Positions 42,601-50,606 are shown, counted from the stretch's first letter. The stretch is 64,000 bases of DNA from Actinophytocola sp044466355 (GCF_044466355.1 NZ_JBITMQ010000019.1:62001-126000), one strand, 5' to 3'. Numbers and translations: made by a program. The notes: generated by a model not told the origin, from the letters alone.

Positions 42601-42640
42601 CGACAAGGCGAACGCCATCCGCCCGCGCACCCTCACCTAG
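39635..42640 (+). CDS. pknG: Serine/threonine protein kinase PknG (long N-terminal extension)
   Basis: A 1001-residue cytoplasmic kinase. Residues 1-25 form a Cys4 knuckle (C5, C10, C19, C22). Residues about 60-330 are Pro/Gly/Gln-rich and disordered. A rubredoxin-like domain has C353, C356, C375 and C378. The kinase domain has GGLGWIYLAKD, VVLKGMID, YCDLKPDNV (catalytic Asp) and LIDLGAV (DLG in place of DFG). The rest is TPR-type helices (RMVRARLELGDLRAAQGELE). Mycobacterial PknG, of about 750 residues, controls the TCA cycle through GarA/OdhI. The present protein is longer at the N-terminus. It overlaps the convergent metallophosphoesterase by eight bases. Confidence 0.95.
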   Translation: MALSCPRPGCSGEVVNGNCQECGIAVAETPEQAAARLRQEAEERAARLPHRGGEAGTGWFASPDTLDGEPPRGRGAHRRSDDAPASPPGGARPGMGQQGGAQPGRANAGPATGSQPGPGHGRAPGPHPGWGQPGPGQGGPQQVRPATGSQPAAGWAPQTGTGSQPGVGQPQGGTGWATGPRTQTPPGGWAAPGRPATGPQPAGPPSPGPQSVGQASAGYARPGTGARPAPQPGMQWAQGVPVPNVAPRQPGVRPATALAPDEPLPTSVLDETPVTHSVEPPPKHPDSPQPTRGDSPISTGSSSFPGTGRRTSSRTTGRGRLGAGLVEVPVVPVKDPASAVLTDPAVSENKRFCSNCGAEVGRAKDGQPGVTEGECATCGTYFNFRPRLFRGDLVAGQYEVLGCLAYGGLGWIYLAKDHNVSDRWVVLKGMIDTGDATSMASAVAERRFLAEVEHPNVVRIYNFVQHPDPKTGNLVGYIVMEYVGGQSLRQLALEHHRETGKAEPLPIGQVIAYGLEILPAIGYLHSVDMLYCDLKPDNVIQSGEQLKLIDLGAVRQTDDYESPLFFTLGYSAPELATEGASVASDIYTVGRTLAVLSIEFAGYTTRHKYTLPGPDEEPLFALFGSYYRVLKRATHKDPQQRFASAEDMADQLTGVLREVMALGTGRPRPSMSNVFALETRTFGSGMVVGEHGTLPSPDPLEVASIMPLPMVDTHDHAASTLASVTANEPAEMLAALQSAPQDSIEVRLRMVRARLELGDLRAAQGELEAARRLATDPADWRPDWYQGLIAIATRRPADAAASFERVYDAVPGEIPPKLALAVSAEYAGNYFQAARYYELVWRTDRTWVSAAFGLARVYLAQGARAGAIEVLEAVPDTSSHHVAAQVAAIKIKTRGGDAARLTEQDLHDAARRLERLSLDAERATTLSAEVLEAAHSWVRAGRPGSSGESANRVVLGCRLTERDLRFGLERCYRSLARLAGDQERRYELVDKANAIRPRTLT

Positions 42641-43856
42641 CCTCAAGCGACAGCACGGTGATGTCCGGTGGTGCGCCGACCCGGATCGGCGGGCCCCAGA
42701 AGCCGGCGCCGCGCGTCACGTACAGCTGCGTTCCGTCCACGGTCGACAGGCCGGCGACCGCGCCCTGTTGCAAGCCGACGATGTAGTGGAACGGCCACAA
42801 CTGGCCGCCGTGCGTGTGCCCCGACAGCTGCAGGGCCACGCCGTGTTTCGCGGCCTCCGACACCTGCACCGGCTGGTGCGCGAGCAGCACCGTCGGCCGG
42901 GACGGGTCACGGCCGGCCAGCGCGCGGTCGAAGTCCGGGCCGTCGTCCGCCATGCGGCCGGACAGGTCGTTCACGCCCGCCAGGTCGAACGCGGCGCCGT
43001 CACGCCGGATCACCGTGTTCTCGTTGCGCAGCAGGTTCAGGCCGAGCCCTTCGAGCTCACGCAGCCACTCGAACGGCTCCTCGAAGTACTCGTGGTTGCC
43101 GGTGACGAAGAACGTGCCCTCGCGGGACGCCAGGTCACGCAACGGTTCCGCGGCCGGGCCCAGCGCGTCGACCGTGCCGTCCGCCAGGTCACCGACGATC
43201 GCGACCATGTCCGGCGACGTCTCGTTGATCATCCGGACGAGGCGTTCTGTGTGGGCGCGCCCGGTCAGTGGACCGAGGTGGATGTCGGACACCACCGCGA
43301 TGCGGAACCCGTTGAACGCCGGGTCCAGGTTCGGCAGCCGCACCGGCACACGCAGCAGGTCAGGCGGGCCCAGCGCGTTCGCCATGCCGACGCCGACGAG
43401 GCTGACCGACGCGGCGCCGGCGACGAGGCCCGCGCCCCGGGCGAGGAAGAGCCTGCGGCTGAGGTCGGGCTTGGCGGCGGCGGGAGCGACGGGCTCGTCC
43501 GGCACGGCCTCGGCGGGTTCGGCGGGCGGGGTGGGCGCGGTCGCCGTCGCCTCGAGGGGTGTGCGCCGCACCCAGCCGCGCAGCGCGAGCCGTGGCAGTT
43601 CCAGCACCGCCAGGATCAGGAACAGGTACACGAGCAGCCCGAACCAGATGTAGCCGGGCCACGCGTAGAACCCCGCCCCGGTGAGGCCCACCGTGCGCGG
43701 CAGGATCAGCGTCCCCGCCACGAGGACGGCGAGCAGCACGGTCACGACCGTCAGCACCCGCCGCGCACGGCCGGGTCTGAGCGTGTCCTTGACCAGCCTT
43801 TTCCAGATGTACCAGTGCATCAGCGCGACCAGCACGCTGAGCATCACGCCGAACAT
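42633..43856 (-). CDS. Membrane-anchored calcineurin-like metallophosphoesterase
   Basis: A 407-residue protein with three or four N-terminal helices, a Pro/Ala linker, a further hydrophobic stretch preceded by RRLFLARGAGL (Tat-like), and a metallophosphatase domain. Metal ligands are in VSDIHLG, VGDLADG, TGNHEYF, LAHQPVQ and SGHTHGGQ. It belongs to the YkuE-type group that hydrolyses phospholipid-linked or other phosphodiesters outside the membrane. It lies 12 bp after the thioesterase gene, in one operon. Substrate unknown. Confidence 0.9.
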   Translation of the reverse strand: MFGVMLSVLVALMHWYIWKRLVKDTLRPGRARRVLTVVTVLLAVLVAGTLILPRTVGLTGAGFYAWPGYIWFGLLVYLFLILAVLELPRLALRGWVRRTPLEATATAPTPPAEPAEAVPDEPVAPAAAKPDLSRRLFLARGAGLVAGAASVSLVGVGMANALGPPDLLRVPVRLPNLDPAFNGFRIAVVSDIHLGPLTGRAHTERLVRMINETSPDMVAIVGDLADGTVDALGPAAEPLRDLASREGTFFVTGNHEYFEEPFEWLRELEGLGLNLLRNENTVIRRDGAAFDLAGVNDLSGRMADDGPDFDRALAGRDPSRPTVLLAHQPVQVSEAAKHGVALQLSGHTHGGQLWPFHYIVGLQQGAVAGLSTVDGTQLYVTRGAGFWGPPIRVGAPPDITVLSLEAR

Positions 43857-43868
43857 GGTGGCGGTCCC

Positions 43869-44423
43869 CTACGGGTTGATGTCGCGGTCGGGATGCACGT
43901 CGCGCGGGTCGGCGGTGCCGTGCTCGGTGAAGTGGCTGAAGTCGACGATCACGAACAGCGCCCGCGCGCGCAGCGCAACCGGCCCGTCGGGCGCGTCGAG
44001 CCTGCCGTCGGCGCTCGCGTACACCTTGCGGCCCGCGACACCGTCGAGCTTGCCGAGGATGTGCAGGGTGGAGCCCACCGGCACGGGCCGCAGGAAGTCG
44101 GTCTCCAGCTTGCCGGTCACCGCGGGCCTGCGCAGCAGCTGCCCGACGGTCGACCCGAGCGCCTCGTCGAACGCGCAGGCCAGCAGCCCGCCGTGGGCCA
44201 GGCCGGGCGCGCCCTGGTGGGCCCTGGTGACCTGGAACTGGCCGATGATCGTGCTGTCGGGACCGGCCTCGGTCCGCAGGTGGAGACCGCCCTCGGTCTC
44301 GTCGCCGCAGCCGAAGCACTGGGCGTAGTGCGGGCCGAGCTTGGTGCCCGGGGCCGGGGCGTCCGGGTGCGGCGCCGGGTGTTCCACGTCGACCGGCGGC
44401 CACTTCGGGGGTACGCGACTCAC
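43869..44423 (-). CDS. Hotdog-fold (PaaI/4HBT) thioesterase
   Basis: A 184-residue single hotdog domain. QCFGCGDETEGGLHL, APGLAHGGLLACAFDEALGSTVG (long central helix with the His-Gly-Gly and Asp/Glu) and GKLETDFLRPVPVGSTLHI match the 4HBT/PaaI family of acyl-CoA or aryl-CoA thioesterases. GTG 44423 is the only reasonable start. It is the first gene of a two-gene operon with the metallophosphoesterase. Substrate unknown. Confidence 0.85.
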   Translation of the reverse strand: MSRVPPKWPPVDVEHPAPHPDAPAPGTKLGPHYAQCFGCGDETEGGLHLRTEAGPDSTIIGQFQVTRAHQGAPGLAHGGLLACAFDEALGSTVGQLLRRPAVTGKLETDFLRPVPVGSTLHILGKLDGVAGRKVYASADGRLDAPDGPVALRARALFVIVDFSHFTEHGTADPRDVHPDRDINP

Positions 44424-44470
44424 TCGTTCAGCCTAGTTCGGGTGCCGTGTTGTCCGGATGAGTCGCCCCC

Positions 44471-44644
44471 GTGACCACGGGTGCAACGCCTGTCCACACC
44501 GCACCGTTCACCAGCTGCAATGGACCGGTGGACGACGAGGACGACCTGACGGTGCTCGACCTGGTGGGACCGGAGCTGGAGCGTTGCTCCGCGCTCGCCG
44601 AGCGGCTGGCTCGGCTGCTGCTGCCGGAAGGCTTGTTCAGCTGA
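44471..44644 (+). CDS. 57-residue hypothetical protein before the WXG operon
   Basis: A GTG-initiated short frame with high third-position GC, encoding an acidic patch DDEDD and then an amphipathic helix VLDLVGPELERCSALAERLA. There is no strong ribosome-binding site. It lies 110 bp before a five-gene operon of small helical proteins and could be a companion. I give it moderate-low confidence because it is so short. Confidence 0.35.
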   Translation: MTTGATPVHTAPFTSCNGPVDDEDDLTVLDLVGPELERCSALAERLARLLLPEGLFS

Positions 44645-44753
44645 GCGGCTCTTGTGTCCAGCCGTGCACTCTGTGCTGGAATTGCTGTCCCCGGCCGGTC
44701 ACGATTGACCAGGCTGGGTGCCCGGGACGGCAGGATCGGGGTGGAGGTAGCCC

Positions 44754-45224
44754 ATGGCGGGCGAACGGATCGACAATCTCACGGACGCCAAGCGGCTGCG
44801 GGGTGAGTACCGGGAGGAACTGGTCGCCTACGCCGTGCCGGACACGGCGGCACTCCCGAACGTCCAGCACGGGGTCGCGGGCCTGGGCATGGACGGCATC
44901 CACGCCGACTTCGCGACGTTGCGCCAGGCCGAACGCGACCTCGCCGCCCTGCACGACGACCTCGTCGCCCACCTGAGGGACGCCGCCGAGCTGACCGGTC
45001 CGCTGGGGGACGGGACCAGCCCGGTCACCCGCGCCATGCGCAAGGCGTTCCGCGACCGCGCCGACCTCGAGGGCGGTGTCCAGACCGCGCTGCTCGACTA
45101 CCTGGAGGAGCTGGTCGGGGTCCGCATGGCGATCCTGCAGACACTCGCCACCTACGAGGGTGTGGAGAACGAGACGGTCGGTCAGCTGCGGCGGCAGCTC
45201 GGCCAGCTGGAGGAGCTGTCCTGA
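44754..45224 (+). CDS. Helical protein, first gene of WXG-type operon
   Basis: A 156-residue all-helical protein without signal peptide or membrane segment (e.g. FATLRQAERDLAALHDDLVAHL and VQTALLDYLEELVGVRMAIL). GGAGG is just upstream. Its stop overlaps the next start (TGATG). Small helical proteins heading operons with WXG-containing proteins in actinomycetes are usually partners or chaperones for type VII-type export. No family name can be given from sequence alone. Confidence 0.8.
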   Translation: MAGERIDNLTDAKRLRGEYREELVAYAVPDTAALPNVQHGVAGLGMDGIHADFATLRQAERDLAALHDDLVAHLRDAAELTGPLGDGTSPVTRAMRKAFRDRADLEGGVQTALLDYLEELVGVRMAILQTLATYEGVENETVGQLRRQLGQLEELS

Positions 45225-46408
45225 TGCACGTCCCCGACGACTACGACCGCGACCGCCGCAACGAGACGTGGCGGGAGGTGCACGGCCTGTCGGAGCGGGC
45301 CCGCAAGCGCCGTGCCGCGCTGCGCAGGAAGCGCAGGCGCAACCGCGAGCCCGGCCGGTTCGGCAAGGTCAACTGGGAGGCCTACCAGCACGACCAGCTG
45401 TACGACATGATCCACCGCGCGAACGTCGCCGAGATGGCGAACCGCGCCGGGCAGTGGAGCACGCTCGCCGCCAAGATCGAGGCGACGACCGGTGACGTGC
45501 AGCGGGTGATGGAGCGCGTGATGGGCGCGTGGCACGGCCAGGCCGCGGTCAGCTCCGCCGAGTCCAGCACGCGGCTGATGCGGTGGGCGGGCAGCGCGAG
45601 CCAGACGGCGGGCCGGATCGCGCAGGGCATGTCGTCGTACGCCGAGGCCGTCGACCGCGCGCAGTCACGCATGCCGAAGCCCGGGTTCGCCAGTGCGGAA
45701 CGCAACTTCCGCGACGGCTACACGGTCGTCGGCACGGGCGGCCCGAGCACCGCCGTCCTGCTGAAGGAACTCCTGACCGACGGCATGGTCAGCCACGAGG
45801 AGGCCCGCTCCCGCAAGGCGGAGGCCGTGCAGGTCATGGCGGCCTACGAGGCGCAGTCGAAGGACGTCCACGACACGATGCCGCACTTCTCCGACGCCGC
45901 CCCGACGACCAACCAGAGCGTCGAGGACGGGCCGGGCACGCAGTGGGCGGACGACCCGGTCCCCGAGCACACCCCGCCCCAGTCGACCCCCGCGACCCCG
46001 CCGTCCGTCTCCGGGCCGGGCAACGCGGCCACGTCGGCGTCGAGCGTCGCCGACCCCGCGCTCGCGGGCGGCCGCGGCACCTCGGGCGGGGTTCCCGGTG
46101 CGTTCGGCGGGCCGGGTGGTGGTGTCGGCAGCCTGGGCTCCGGCGGGTCCGACGTCATCCGCAACTCGCCGGGCTTCGGCGCCGGTGGGCTCGCCGGTGC
46201 CGGTCCGGTGCCCGGCCGTGGGGCGGCGGGCGCGGGCGGGCTCCTCGGCGGCGCGCGTGGCGCGGGCGCGGCGGGTGCGTTCGGTGGCATGCCCGTCGGG
46301 CACGGTGCGCAGGGCGAGGAGGACAAGGAGCACCGCAACAAGTACGACCAGGGCATGGACTTCTTCGACGACCTGCCGCCCGCCTACCCGCCGGTGTTCG
46401 GCGCGTGA
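45224..46408 (+). CDS. WXG/PPE-like secreted-substrate protein with Gly-rich tail
   Basis: A 394-residue protein. The N-terminus is basic (RARKRRAALRRKRRRNR). A helical region of about residues 50-150 includes MGAWHGQAAVSSAESS, holding the W-x-G turn of WXG100 and PPE proteins. A Pro/Ser linker follows, then a low-complexity Gly/Ala tail of about 130 residues. The C-terminus DFFDDLPPAYPPVFGA is acidic and proline-rich. This plan (helical hairpin with WxG, then flexible tail) is that of type VII secretion substrates. No ESX core genes are in the window, so the machine lies elsewhere. Confidence 0.75.
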   Translation: MHVPDDYDRDRRNETWREVHGLSERARKRRAALRRKRRRNREPGRFGKVNWEAYQHDQLYDMIHRANVAEMANRAGQWSTLAAKIEATTGDVQRVMERVMGAWHGQAAVSSAESSTRLMRWAGSASQTAGRIAQGMSSYAEAVDRAQSRMPKPGFASAERNFRDGYTVVGTGGPSTAVLLKELLTDGMVSHEEARSRKAEAVQVMAAYEAQSKDVHDTMPHFSDAAPTTNQSVEDGPGTQWADDPVPEHTPPQSTPATPPSVSGPGNAATSASSVADPALAGGRGTSGGVPGAFGGPGGGVGSLGSGGSDVIRNSPGFGAGGLAGAGPVPGRGAAGAGGLLGGARGAGAAGAFGGMPVGHGAQGEEDKEHRNKYDQGMDFFDDLPPAYPPVFGA

Positions 46409-46683
46409 CCGGGTTCGCGGCGGACCTGCCCGGCATCGCGGCGGCCGAGTCGGCGCTGCGTGCCGTGAGCGACGACCTCGAGGTGTCCTTCACCGCGCCC
46501 GGCGACGTGGGCCCGGGCAGGCTCGGGGCGGTCGTCGGCGTGTTGCTGGCCGACGCGGAGGCCGAGGTGACCCGTGCCCGCGCGGCGGTCACGGCGCTGA
46601 CCGAGTCCGTCACGCAGGTCCGGCGCACCTACGAGGCACTGGACACCGACGCGGCGAGCCGGTTCGATCAGGGCCCGTGGTGA
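46405..46683 (+). CDS. Small helical protein of WXG-type operon
   Basis: A 92-residue protein of two predicted helices (IAAAESALRAVSDDLE and VLLADAEAEVTRARAAVTAL), size and plan like EspC/WXG-family partners. There is no W-x-G itself. It starts with GTG, overlapping the previous stop by four bases and the next start likewise, so all are co-translated. Probably the heterodimer partner of a neighbouring protein. Confidence 0.75.
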   Translation: MTGFAADLPGIAAAESALRAVSDDLEVSFTAPGDVGPGRLGAVVGVLLADAEAEVTRARAAVTALTESVTQVRRTYEALDTDAASRFDQGPW

Positions 46684-47366
46684 CCTACCGGGGGCTTGGT
46701 TTCGACCCCACGCCCGGCTCCGTCGACGCGGTGGCGCAGACCATCGCGCAGCTGCGGGCGGCGGCGGACGCGCTGGCGTCGGTGGCACCGGCCGTGCGTA
46801 CCGCGGCCCGGCACGCCGAGTCGTGGCAGGGCGCCGCCGCCGACGCGTTCCGCACCGGGCTCCCGACCGTGGACACCGCCAGACCACGGGCCGCGATCCC
46901 CGTGCTGGAGCGCTGGGCCGAGACGCTCGCCGAGCACAAGCGCCGCACCGAGGACCTCGACGCGCGCGCCCGGCGGGCCCGTCGCGCGCTCGACGACGCC
47001 CGCGACGCCCTGCAGGACAAGCAGAACGCGCTCGACCTCGCCGCCACTCCCGCCGCGGCGGCGAGCGCGAGCGTCGAGGTCGCCGCGGCCACCGACCGGG
47101 TCGCCGCGGCCGAGTCGGCACTCGAGGACGTGCTGTCGGAGGCACGGGAGCTGGCACGCGCGCACCGGCGGGCAGCCGACGAGGTGGCCACCGACCTCGA
47201 CCCCGACGCCACCCCGGCACCGGAGACGCCGGCGATCCGCGCGCTCGCGGGTGCGTTGCACCGCACGTCACGGGTGTCGGCGACGCTCGCCGCGCTGGTC
47301 ACCCCCGGCACGTTCACCGCGCCGCCGGACGGCGCGGTGGCCGCGCTGCTGGGCGAGGTCCGGTGA
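46680..47366 (+). CDS. WXG-motif helical protein
   Basis: A 228-residue protein with the ESX-type turn SWQGAAADAFRTG near residue 52, between helices DAVAQTIAQLRAAADALASV and AIPVLERWAETLAEHKRR. A long Ala/Arg/Asp-rich coiled coil follows to about residue 170. This is the PF06013-like arrangement with an extended C-terminal helix. GTG start overlaps the preceding gene. It is likely a secreted substrate or its chaperone within this five-gene unit. Confidence 0.82.
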   Translation: MTYRGLGFDPTPGSVDAVAQTIAQLRAAADALASVAPAVRTAARHAESWQGAAADAFRTGLPTVDTARPRAAIPVLERWAETLAEHKRRTEDLDARARRARRALDDARDALQDKQNALDLAATPAAAASASVEVAAATDRVAAAESALEDVLSEARELARAHRRAADEVATDLDPDATPAPETPAIRALAGALHRTSRVSATLAALVTPGTFTAPPDGAVAALLGEVR

Positions 47367-47926
47367 AGCTGGCCGCGGTGCCGGGGATCACCCCGGTGAC
47401 GATGGACTCGCTCGACGCGACGGCCGACGCGCTGACCGACCTGCTCGTGTCCGTCCGCGGCCCCGAGTCGGCACACGACCCCGGGGTGGCGCTCGCGGCA
47501 CGGGACGCGGCAGAGCTGGCGCACGAGAACGGCGCGAGCCTGGTCGCGGTCGTCGAGCACGCGCAGGCGGACCCGGCGATCCTCGTCGGCATGGTCGTCA
47601 CCACCGACAGCCCGCTCGGTCCCGGCGCGGCCGACGAGCTGGCACAGCACCTGTCCGAGGGGGACGGGCAGGACTTCCGCGAGGTCACGTCGTCGGTGAC
47701 CGGCCGCGGCTACCCGGTGGTGATCGCGGAACGCATCCTGCTGTCCGGCCCGCCGACGGCCGGTGCGCAGCTACAGGCAGTGGTCGTCGAGCCGGACGGG
47801 CGCCGGATGGCGGTGTTCACGCTGCATTCGACGACCGGCCGGGGTTGGCTGGAATTGGCGGCTGTGTTGGGCAGACTGGTGTCTTCGGTGGATTTCGCTC
47901 AGTCCGCGAGCAGTGTGTCGCGGTAG
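47363..47926 (+). CDS. Last protein of WXG-type operon
   Basis: A 187-residue soluble alpha/beta protein. The region around VAVVEHAQADPAILVGMVVTT and LQAVVVEPDGRRMAVFTLHST looks like the EspG/PspA-type or immunity-like small-domain proteins found at the ends of such operons, but no precise family is recognised. GTG start with a four-base overlap. Its 3' end overlaps the convergent AraC gene by 28 bases. Confidence 0.75.
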   Translation: MKLAAVPGITPVTMDSLDATADALTDLLVSVRGPESAHDPGVALAARDAAELAHENGASLVAVVEHAQADPAILVGMVVTTDSPLGPGAADELAQHLSEGDGQDFREVTSSVTGRGYPVVIAERILLSGPPTAGAQLQAVVVEPDGRRMAVFTLHSTTGRGWLELAAVLGRLVSSVDFAQSASSVSR

Positions 47927-48759
47927 TCGCGGGGCGTTTCTCCAACCACTTTCCGGAATGTCCGGGAAAAGTGTGCCGCGTTCGCGAAACCGCATTGCCG
48001 GGAGATTTCCCCGATACCCCGTTTCGCGTGTGCGGGGTCGCCGAGCAGTTCTTTCGCGCGGTCGATCCGCAATTGCCGGATGCGCCCGGACACCCCGTCG
48101 CCGTCGTCGAACAACTGGTAAAGCCGCCGTCGTGAGATGAACAGCGCCTCCGCGATCCGCTCCGCCGTCAGCGCCGGATCGGACAGGTGCTCCTTGATGT
48201 AGGCGACCGCGTCCCGGCGGCGGGTGGCGATGGCGTCCGCCCGGTTCAGCTCGGTCCGCAGGGCGCTGCGCAGCACCAGCTCAGCGAGCCCGGTCAGGTA
48301 CGGCTTGATCCCGTGCGGGTCAAGGGAATCCGCCACCACGAGCAGGTGCGACACCGCCGCCGCGAACAACGTCTGCAGTGACCGGTCCAGCGGGACGGGC
48401 CGGAACATCAGCGGCCGCAGCTCGGCGAAGGTGAGCGACAGCTTTCCGGTCGATACGGTCAACAGCACCGTGCCGCTGCGACCGGCGGGCCGGGCGCGCA
48501 GCGCGCATTCCGGGAAGGACAGGCCGACGCCACGCGCGGGCACGTACTTCGGCAGCGACGCACGCATGACCAGTTGTATCTGAGCCGGTTCGCGAGCGGC
48601 GGCGGACGGCGAGTCGATGGCCATCCGCGCCGCGCTGGCGCCGGAGGCCCGGACCACGAGATAACCGGCGGCGACCTCGTCGTCGGTCGCGTCCTGCGGC
48701 GGGGACGGCGGTGCGGACGGCAACGCCGCGGGCACGCGGAAAGTGGATGGCCCGGACAC
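47899..48759 (-). CDS. AraC-family transcriptional regulator
   Basis: A 286-residue regulator. The C-terminal AraC/XylS double HTH is seen as LTAERIAEALFISRRRLYQLF and AKRGIGEISRQCGFANAAHFSRTFRKVVGETP. The N-terminal part resembles the AraC-binding-like (PF14525) sensing domain. GTG 48759 is preferred over the longer frame. It faces the WXG operon convergently and shares no promoter with it. Target unknown. Confidence 0.9.
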   Translation of the reverse strand: MSGPSTFRVPAALPSAPPSPPQDATDDEVAAGYLVVRASGASAARMAIDSPSAAAREPAQIQLVMRASLPKYVPARGVGLSFPECALRARPAGRSGTVLLTVSTGKLSLTFAELRPLMFRPVPLDRSLQTLFAAAVSHLLVVADSLDPHGIKPYLTGLAELVLRSALRTELNRADAIATRRRDAVAYIKEHLSDPALTAERIAEALFISRRRLYQLFDDGDGVSGRIRQLRIDRAKELLGDPAHAKRGIGEISRQCGFANAAHFSRTFRKVVGETPRDYRDTLLAD

Positions 48760-48779
48760 GGTGGAACACCCTAAGCGAA

Positions 48780-48815
48780 GAACCCGGCCAGGGAGCAACA
48801 CCCCTGACCGGGTTC
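48780..48815 (-). terminator. Hairpin terminator of L,D-transpeptidase gene
   Basis: GAACCCGGCCAGGG at 48780-48793 pairs with CCCTGACCGGGTTC at 48802-48815 with one G-T wobble and an 8-nt loop. It lies just after the transpeptidase stop on the minus strand. Confidence 0.75.
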
Positions 48816-48825
48816 TCGGTGCTTT

Positions 48826-50031
48826 CTAGACGGCGGACTTGGCGAGCCACTGGTCCCAGGTGAGGGCCCAGTCGTAGTAGTCACCGTCCTCGGGGCCGAG
48901 CTGCTCGGTGCTGCCGACGATCTCCACCGGGTCACCGGTCATCACGCTGTCGAAGTAGATCTTCGCGTTGGCCGGGGCGAGGTTGGCGCAGCCGTGGGAC
49001 ACGTTCTCCTTGCCCTGCGCCCAGATCGACGGGGCGTACCCGTGGATGAACTCGCCGTTGTTCGAGATGCGCACGGCCCAGGGGACGACCACGTTCTCGT
49101 AGTCGTACTTCGGGTTCGTCATCGCGTACGTCTCGTGCTTCGACATGACCACGTGGGTGCCGCTGTTCGTGACGCGGCCCGGGTCGGACTCCAGCCCGTA
49201 GCTCGCCGGGAAGTCCGCCACCTGCTTGCCGTCGCGGATGACCACGAGGCGGTGGGTCTGGGTGTTGGCCTTGACGATCTGGGAGCGGCCGATGGTGAAG
49301 TGCGCGGTCCGGTCCTCGGCGCCGTACACCCCGTCACCGAACGCGAGACCGTACAGCTTCGCGTCCAGGTTCACCTGCGTGCCGGGCGCCCAGTACGTCT
49401 TGGGCCGCCAGTGCGCACTGCGGTCGTCGAGCCACGCCCACGCGCCCTCGGTCGGCACGGACGTCGTGACCGTCATGGCCTTCTGCACCGCGGCCTTGTC
49501 GGTCACGGGGCTGTCGAACCGCACGACGATCGGCATGGCGACGCCGTAGGTCCTGCCGTCGCCCACGTTGAGCGACGCGTCGATCGTCCCCGCGGGCGTG
49601 ACCGTGGTGAACGAGCCCGAGATCGGCGCCGTCTCGCCGTCCGTGCCCGTCGCGGTGCCCGCCCACGTGTACGTCTTGCCGTACCCCAGCGGCTCCCCGA
49701 CCGTCCAGGACGTCTTGTCCGCCGAGAGCTGCCCGATGACCTTCTTGCCCGTCGGGTTGGTGAGGGTCAGCGCCTCGATGGTGCCGTCGGCGACCGTGAC
49801 CTTCACCGGGGCGACCGGCGAGACGTCCGTCGCGCCGGAGGCGGGCGTCAGCGCCACCTTCGCGGGCGGCTTGGGCGCCGCCTGCTGCTCCGGCGTCTCC
49901 GAGGACGTCGACGTGGCGCCCGAAGCGCCGGCCGAGTCGTCGCCCGTGCTGCATGCCGTCAACCCCAGGACGGCCGCGATCCCCACCGCCACCATCGCTC
50001 TCGGCACACGCCGAGACCACCGCTCACCCAT
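48826..50031 (-). CDS. L,D-transpeptidase lipoprotein (YkuD domain)
   Basis: A 401-residue lipoprotein (lipobox LGLTACST). Two Ig-like (Big_10) domains span about residues 60-240, and a C-terminal YkuD catalytic domain has HGYAPSIWAQG and SHGCANL (catalytic Cys with upstream His). It forms 3-3 cross-links between diaminopimelate residues of peptidoglycan in the periplasm and is like mycobacterial LdtMt2. AGGGGGA five bases before ATG 50031 decides the start. A CRP-like palindrome lies 83 bp upstream of the start. Confidence 0.93.
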   Translation of the reverse strand: MGERWSRRVPRAMVAVGIAAVLGLTACSTGDDSAGASGATSTSSETPEQQAAPKPPAKVALTPASGATDVSPVAPVKVTVADGTIEALTLTNPTGKKVIGQLSADKTSWTVGEPLGYGKTYTWAGTATGTDGETAPISGSFTTVTPAGTIDASLNVGDGRTYGVAMPIVVRFDSPVTDKAAVQKAMTVTTSVPTEGAWAWLDDRSAHWRPKTYWAPGTQVNLDAKLYGLAFGDGVYGAEDRTAHFTIGRSQIVKANTQTHRLVVIRDGKQVADFPASYGLESDPGRVTNSGTHVVMSKHETYAMTNPKYDYENVVVPWAVRISNNGEFIHGYAPSIWAQGKENVSHGCANLAPANAKIYFDSVMTGDPVEIVGSTEQLGPEDGDYYDWALTWDQWLAKSAV

Positions 50032-50390
50032 TGGATTCCCCCTGTTCACGCCGCCGCGTCGTGCTCACATCTGTTTCGACGCCTTTGAGTCGATCCACGT
50101 TGGCTCGTTCGCGTGTGATGCAGATCACTGGGGTTCGCCCGCTCGCAGCCAGCGACGATCGACTGAGGGGTGTAATCAGCCGTGTGCAAGTAGTAGTGCT
50201 GCGGGTGTTCGTCGCGCTACGCTCTGCCGCGCAGGCCGTTAGTAGTTTCTGTGTTCGTGCTTTACACGCTCGCGGAACGACAAACGCGGGCGTGCCGCGT
50301 GTCCGGCGGGAAACCGGCGGAGGAACGCCCGAGGGGCTGCCGGGGTTGCACGGTGTAACCCCATGCTGATCCTGCGATGGAGGCAGGCGG
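50032..50390. promoter_or_regulatory. Divergent intergenic region, LDT / cold-shock gene
   Basis: A 359-bp gene-free segment holding promoters for both flanking genes. It carries the CRP-like site at 50114-50129. The half nearer cspA is GC-rich with short inverted repeats (e.g. GGGTTGCACGGTGTAACCCC) and is probably a structured 5' leader, as is common for cold-shock genes. No convincing ORF. Confidence 0.5.
50114..50129. promoter_or_regulatory. CRP/GlxR-like operator
   Basis: TGTGATGCAGATCACT contains the perfect palindrome GTGAT-N4-ATCAC, one base off the TGTGA-N6-TCACA consensus of actinobacterial cAMP receptor proteins. It lies 83 bp upstream of the L,D-transpeptidase start and 262 bp upstream of cspA. 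Confidence 0.6.
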
Positions 50391-50594
50391 ATGGCACAGG
50401 GCACTGTGAAGTGGTTCAACTCCGAGAAGGGCTTCGGCTTCATCGCCGTCGACGAGGGCGGCGATGACGTCTTCGTGCACTACTCGGAGATCCAGGGCAA
50501 GGGCTTCCGCACTCTGGAAGAGAACCAGCGTGTCGAGTTCGAGGTCGGGCAGGGCACGAAGGGCCCCCAGGCGACGAACGTACGCGCACTGTAG
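50391..50594 (+). CDS. cspA: Cold-shock protein, CspA family
   Basis: A 67-residue OB-fold protein with both RNA-binding motifs, KGFGFI (RNP1) and VFVHY (RNP2), and the MAQGTVKWFNSEKGFGFI start usual in actinomycetes. It melts secondary structure in mRNA. GGAGGCAGG precedes the ATG, and a strong terminator follows at 50607. Confidence 0.97.
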   Translation: MAQGTVKWFNSEKGFGFIAVDEGGDDVFVHYSEIQGKGFRTLEENQRVEFEVGQGTKGPQATNVRAL

Positions 50595-50606
50595 GTAGCT
50601 CAGCGC

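Noticed and set aside
39743..42646. 967-residue frame antisense to pknG
   Set aside because: Covers a certain gene, has no motif and no ribosome-binding site. Shadow frame.
49953..50369. Possible 138-residue ORF upstream of cspA
   Set aside because: No protein-like pattern. It starts within the transpeptidase signal peptide on the opposite strand. The region is better read as promoter and leader.
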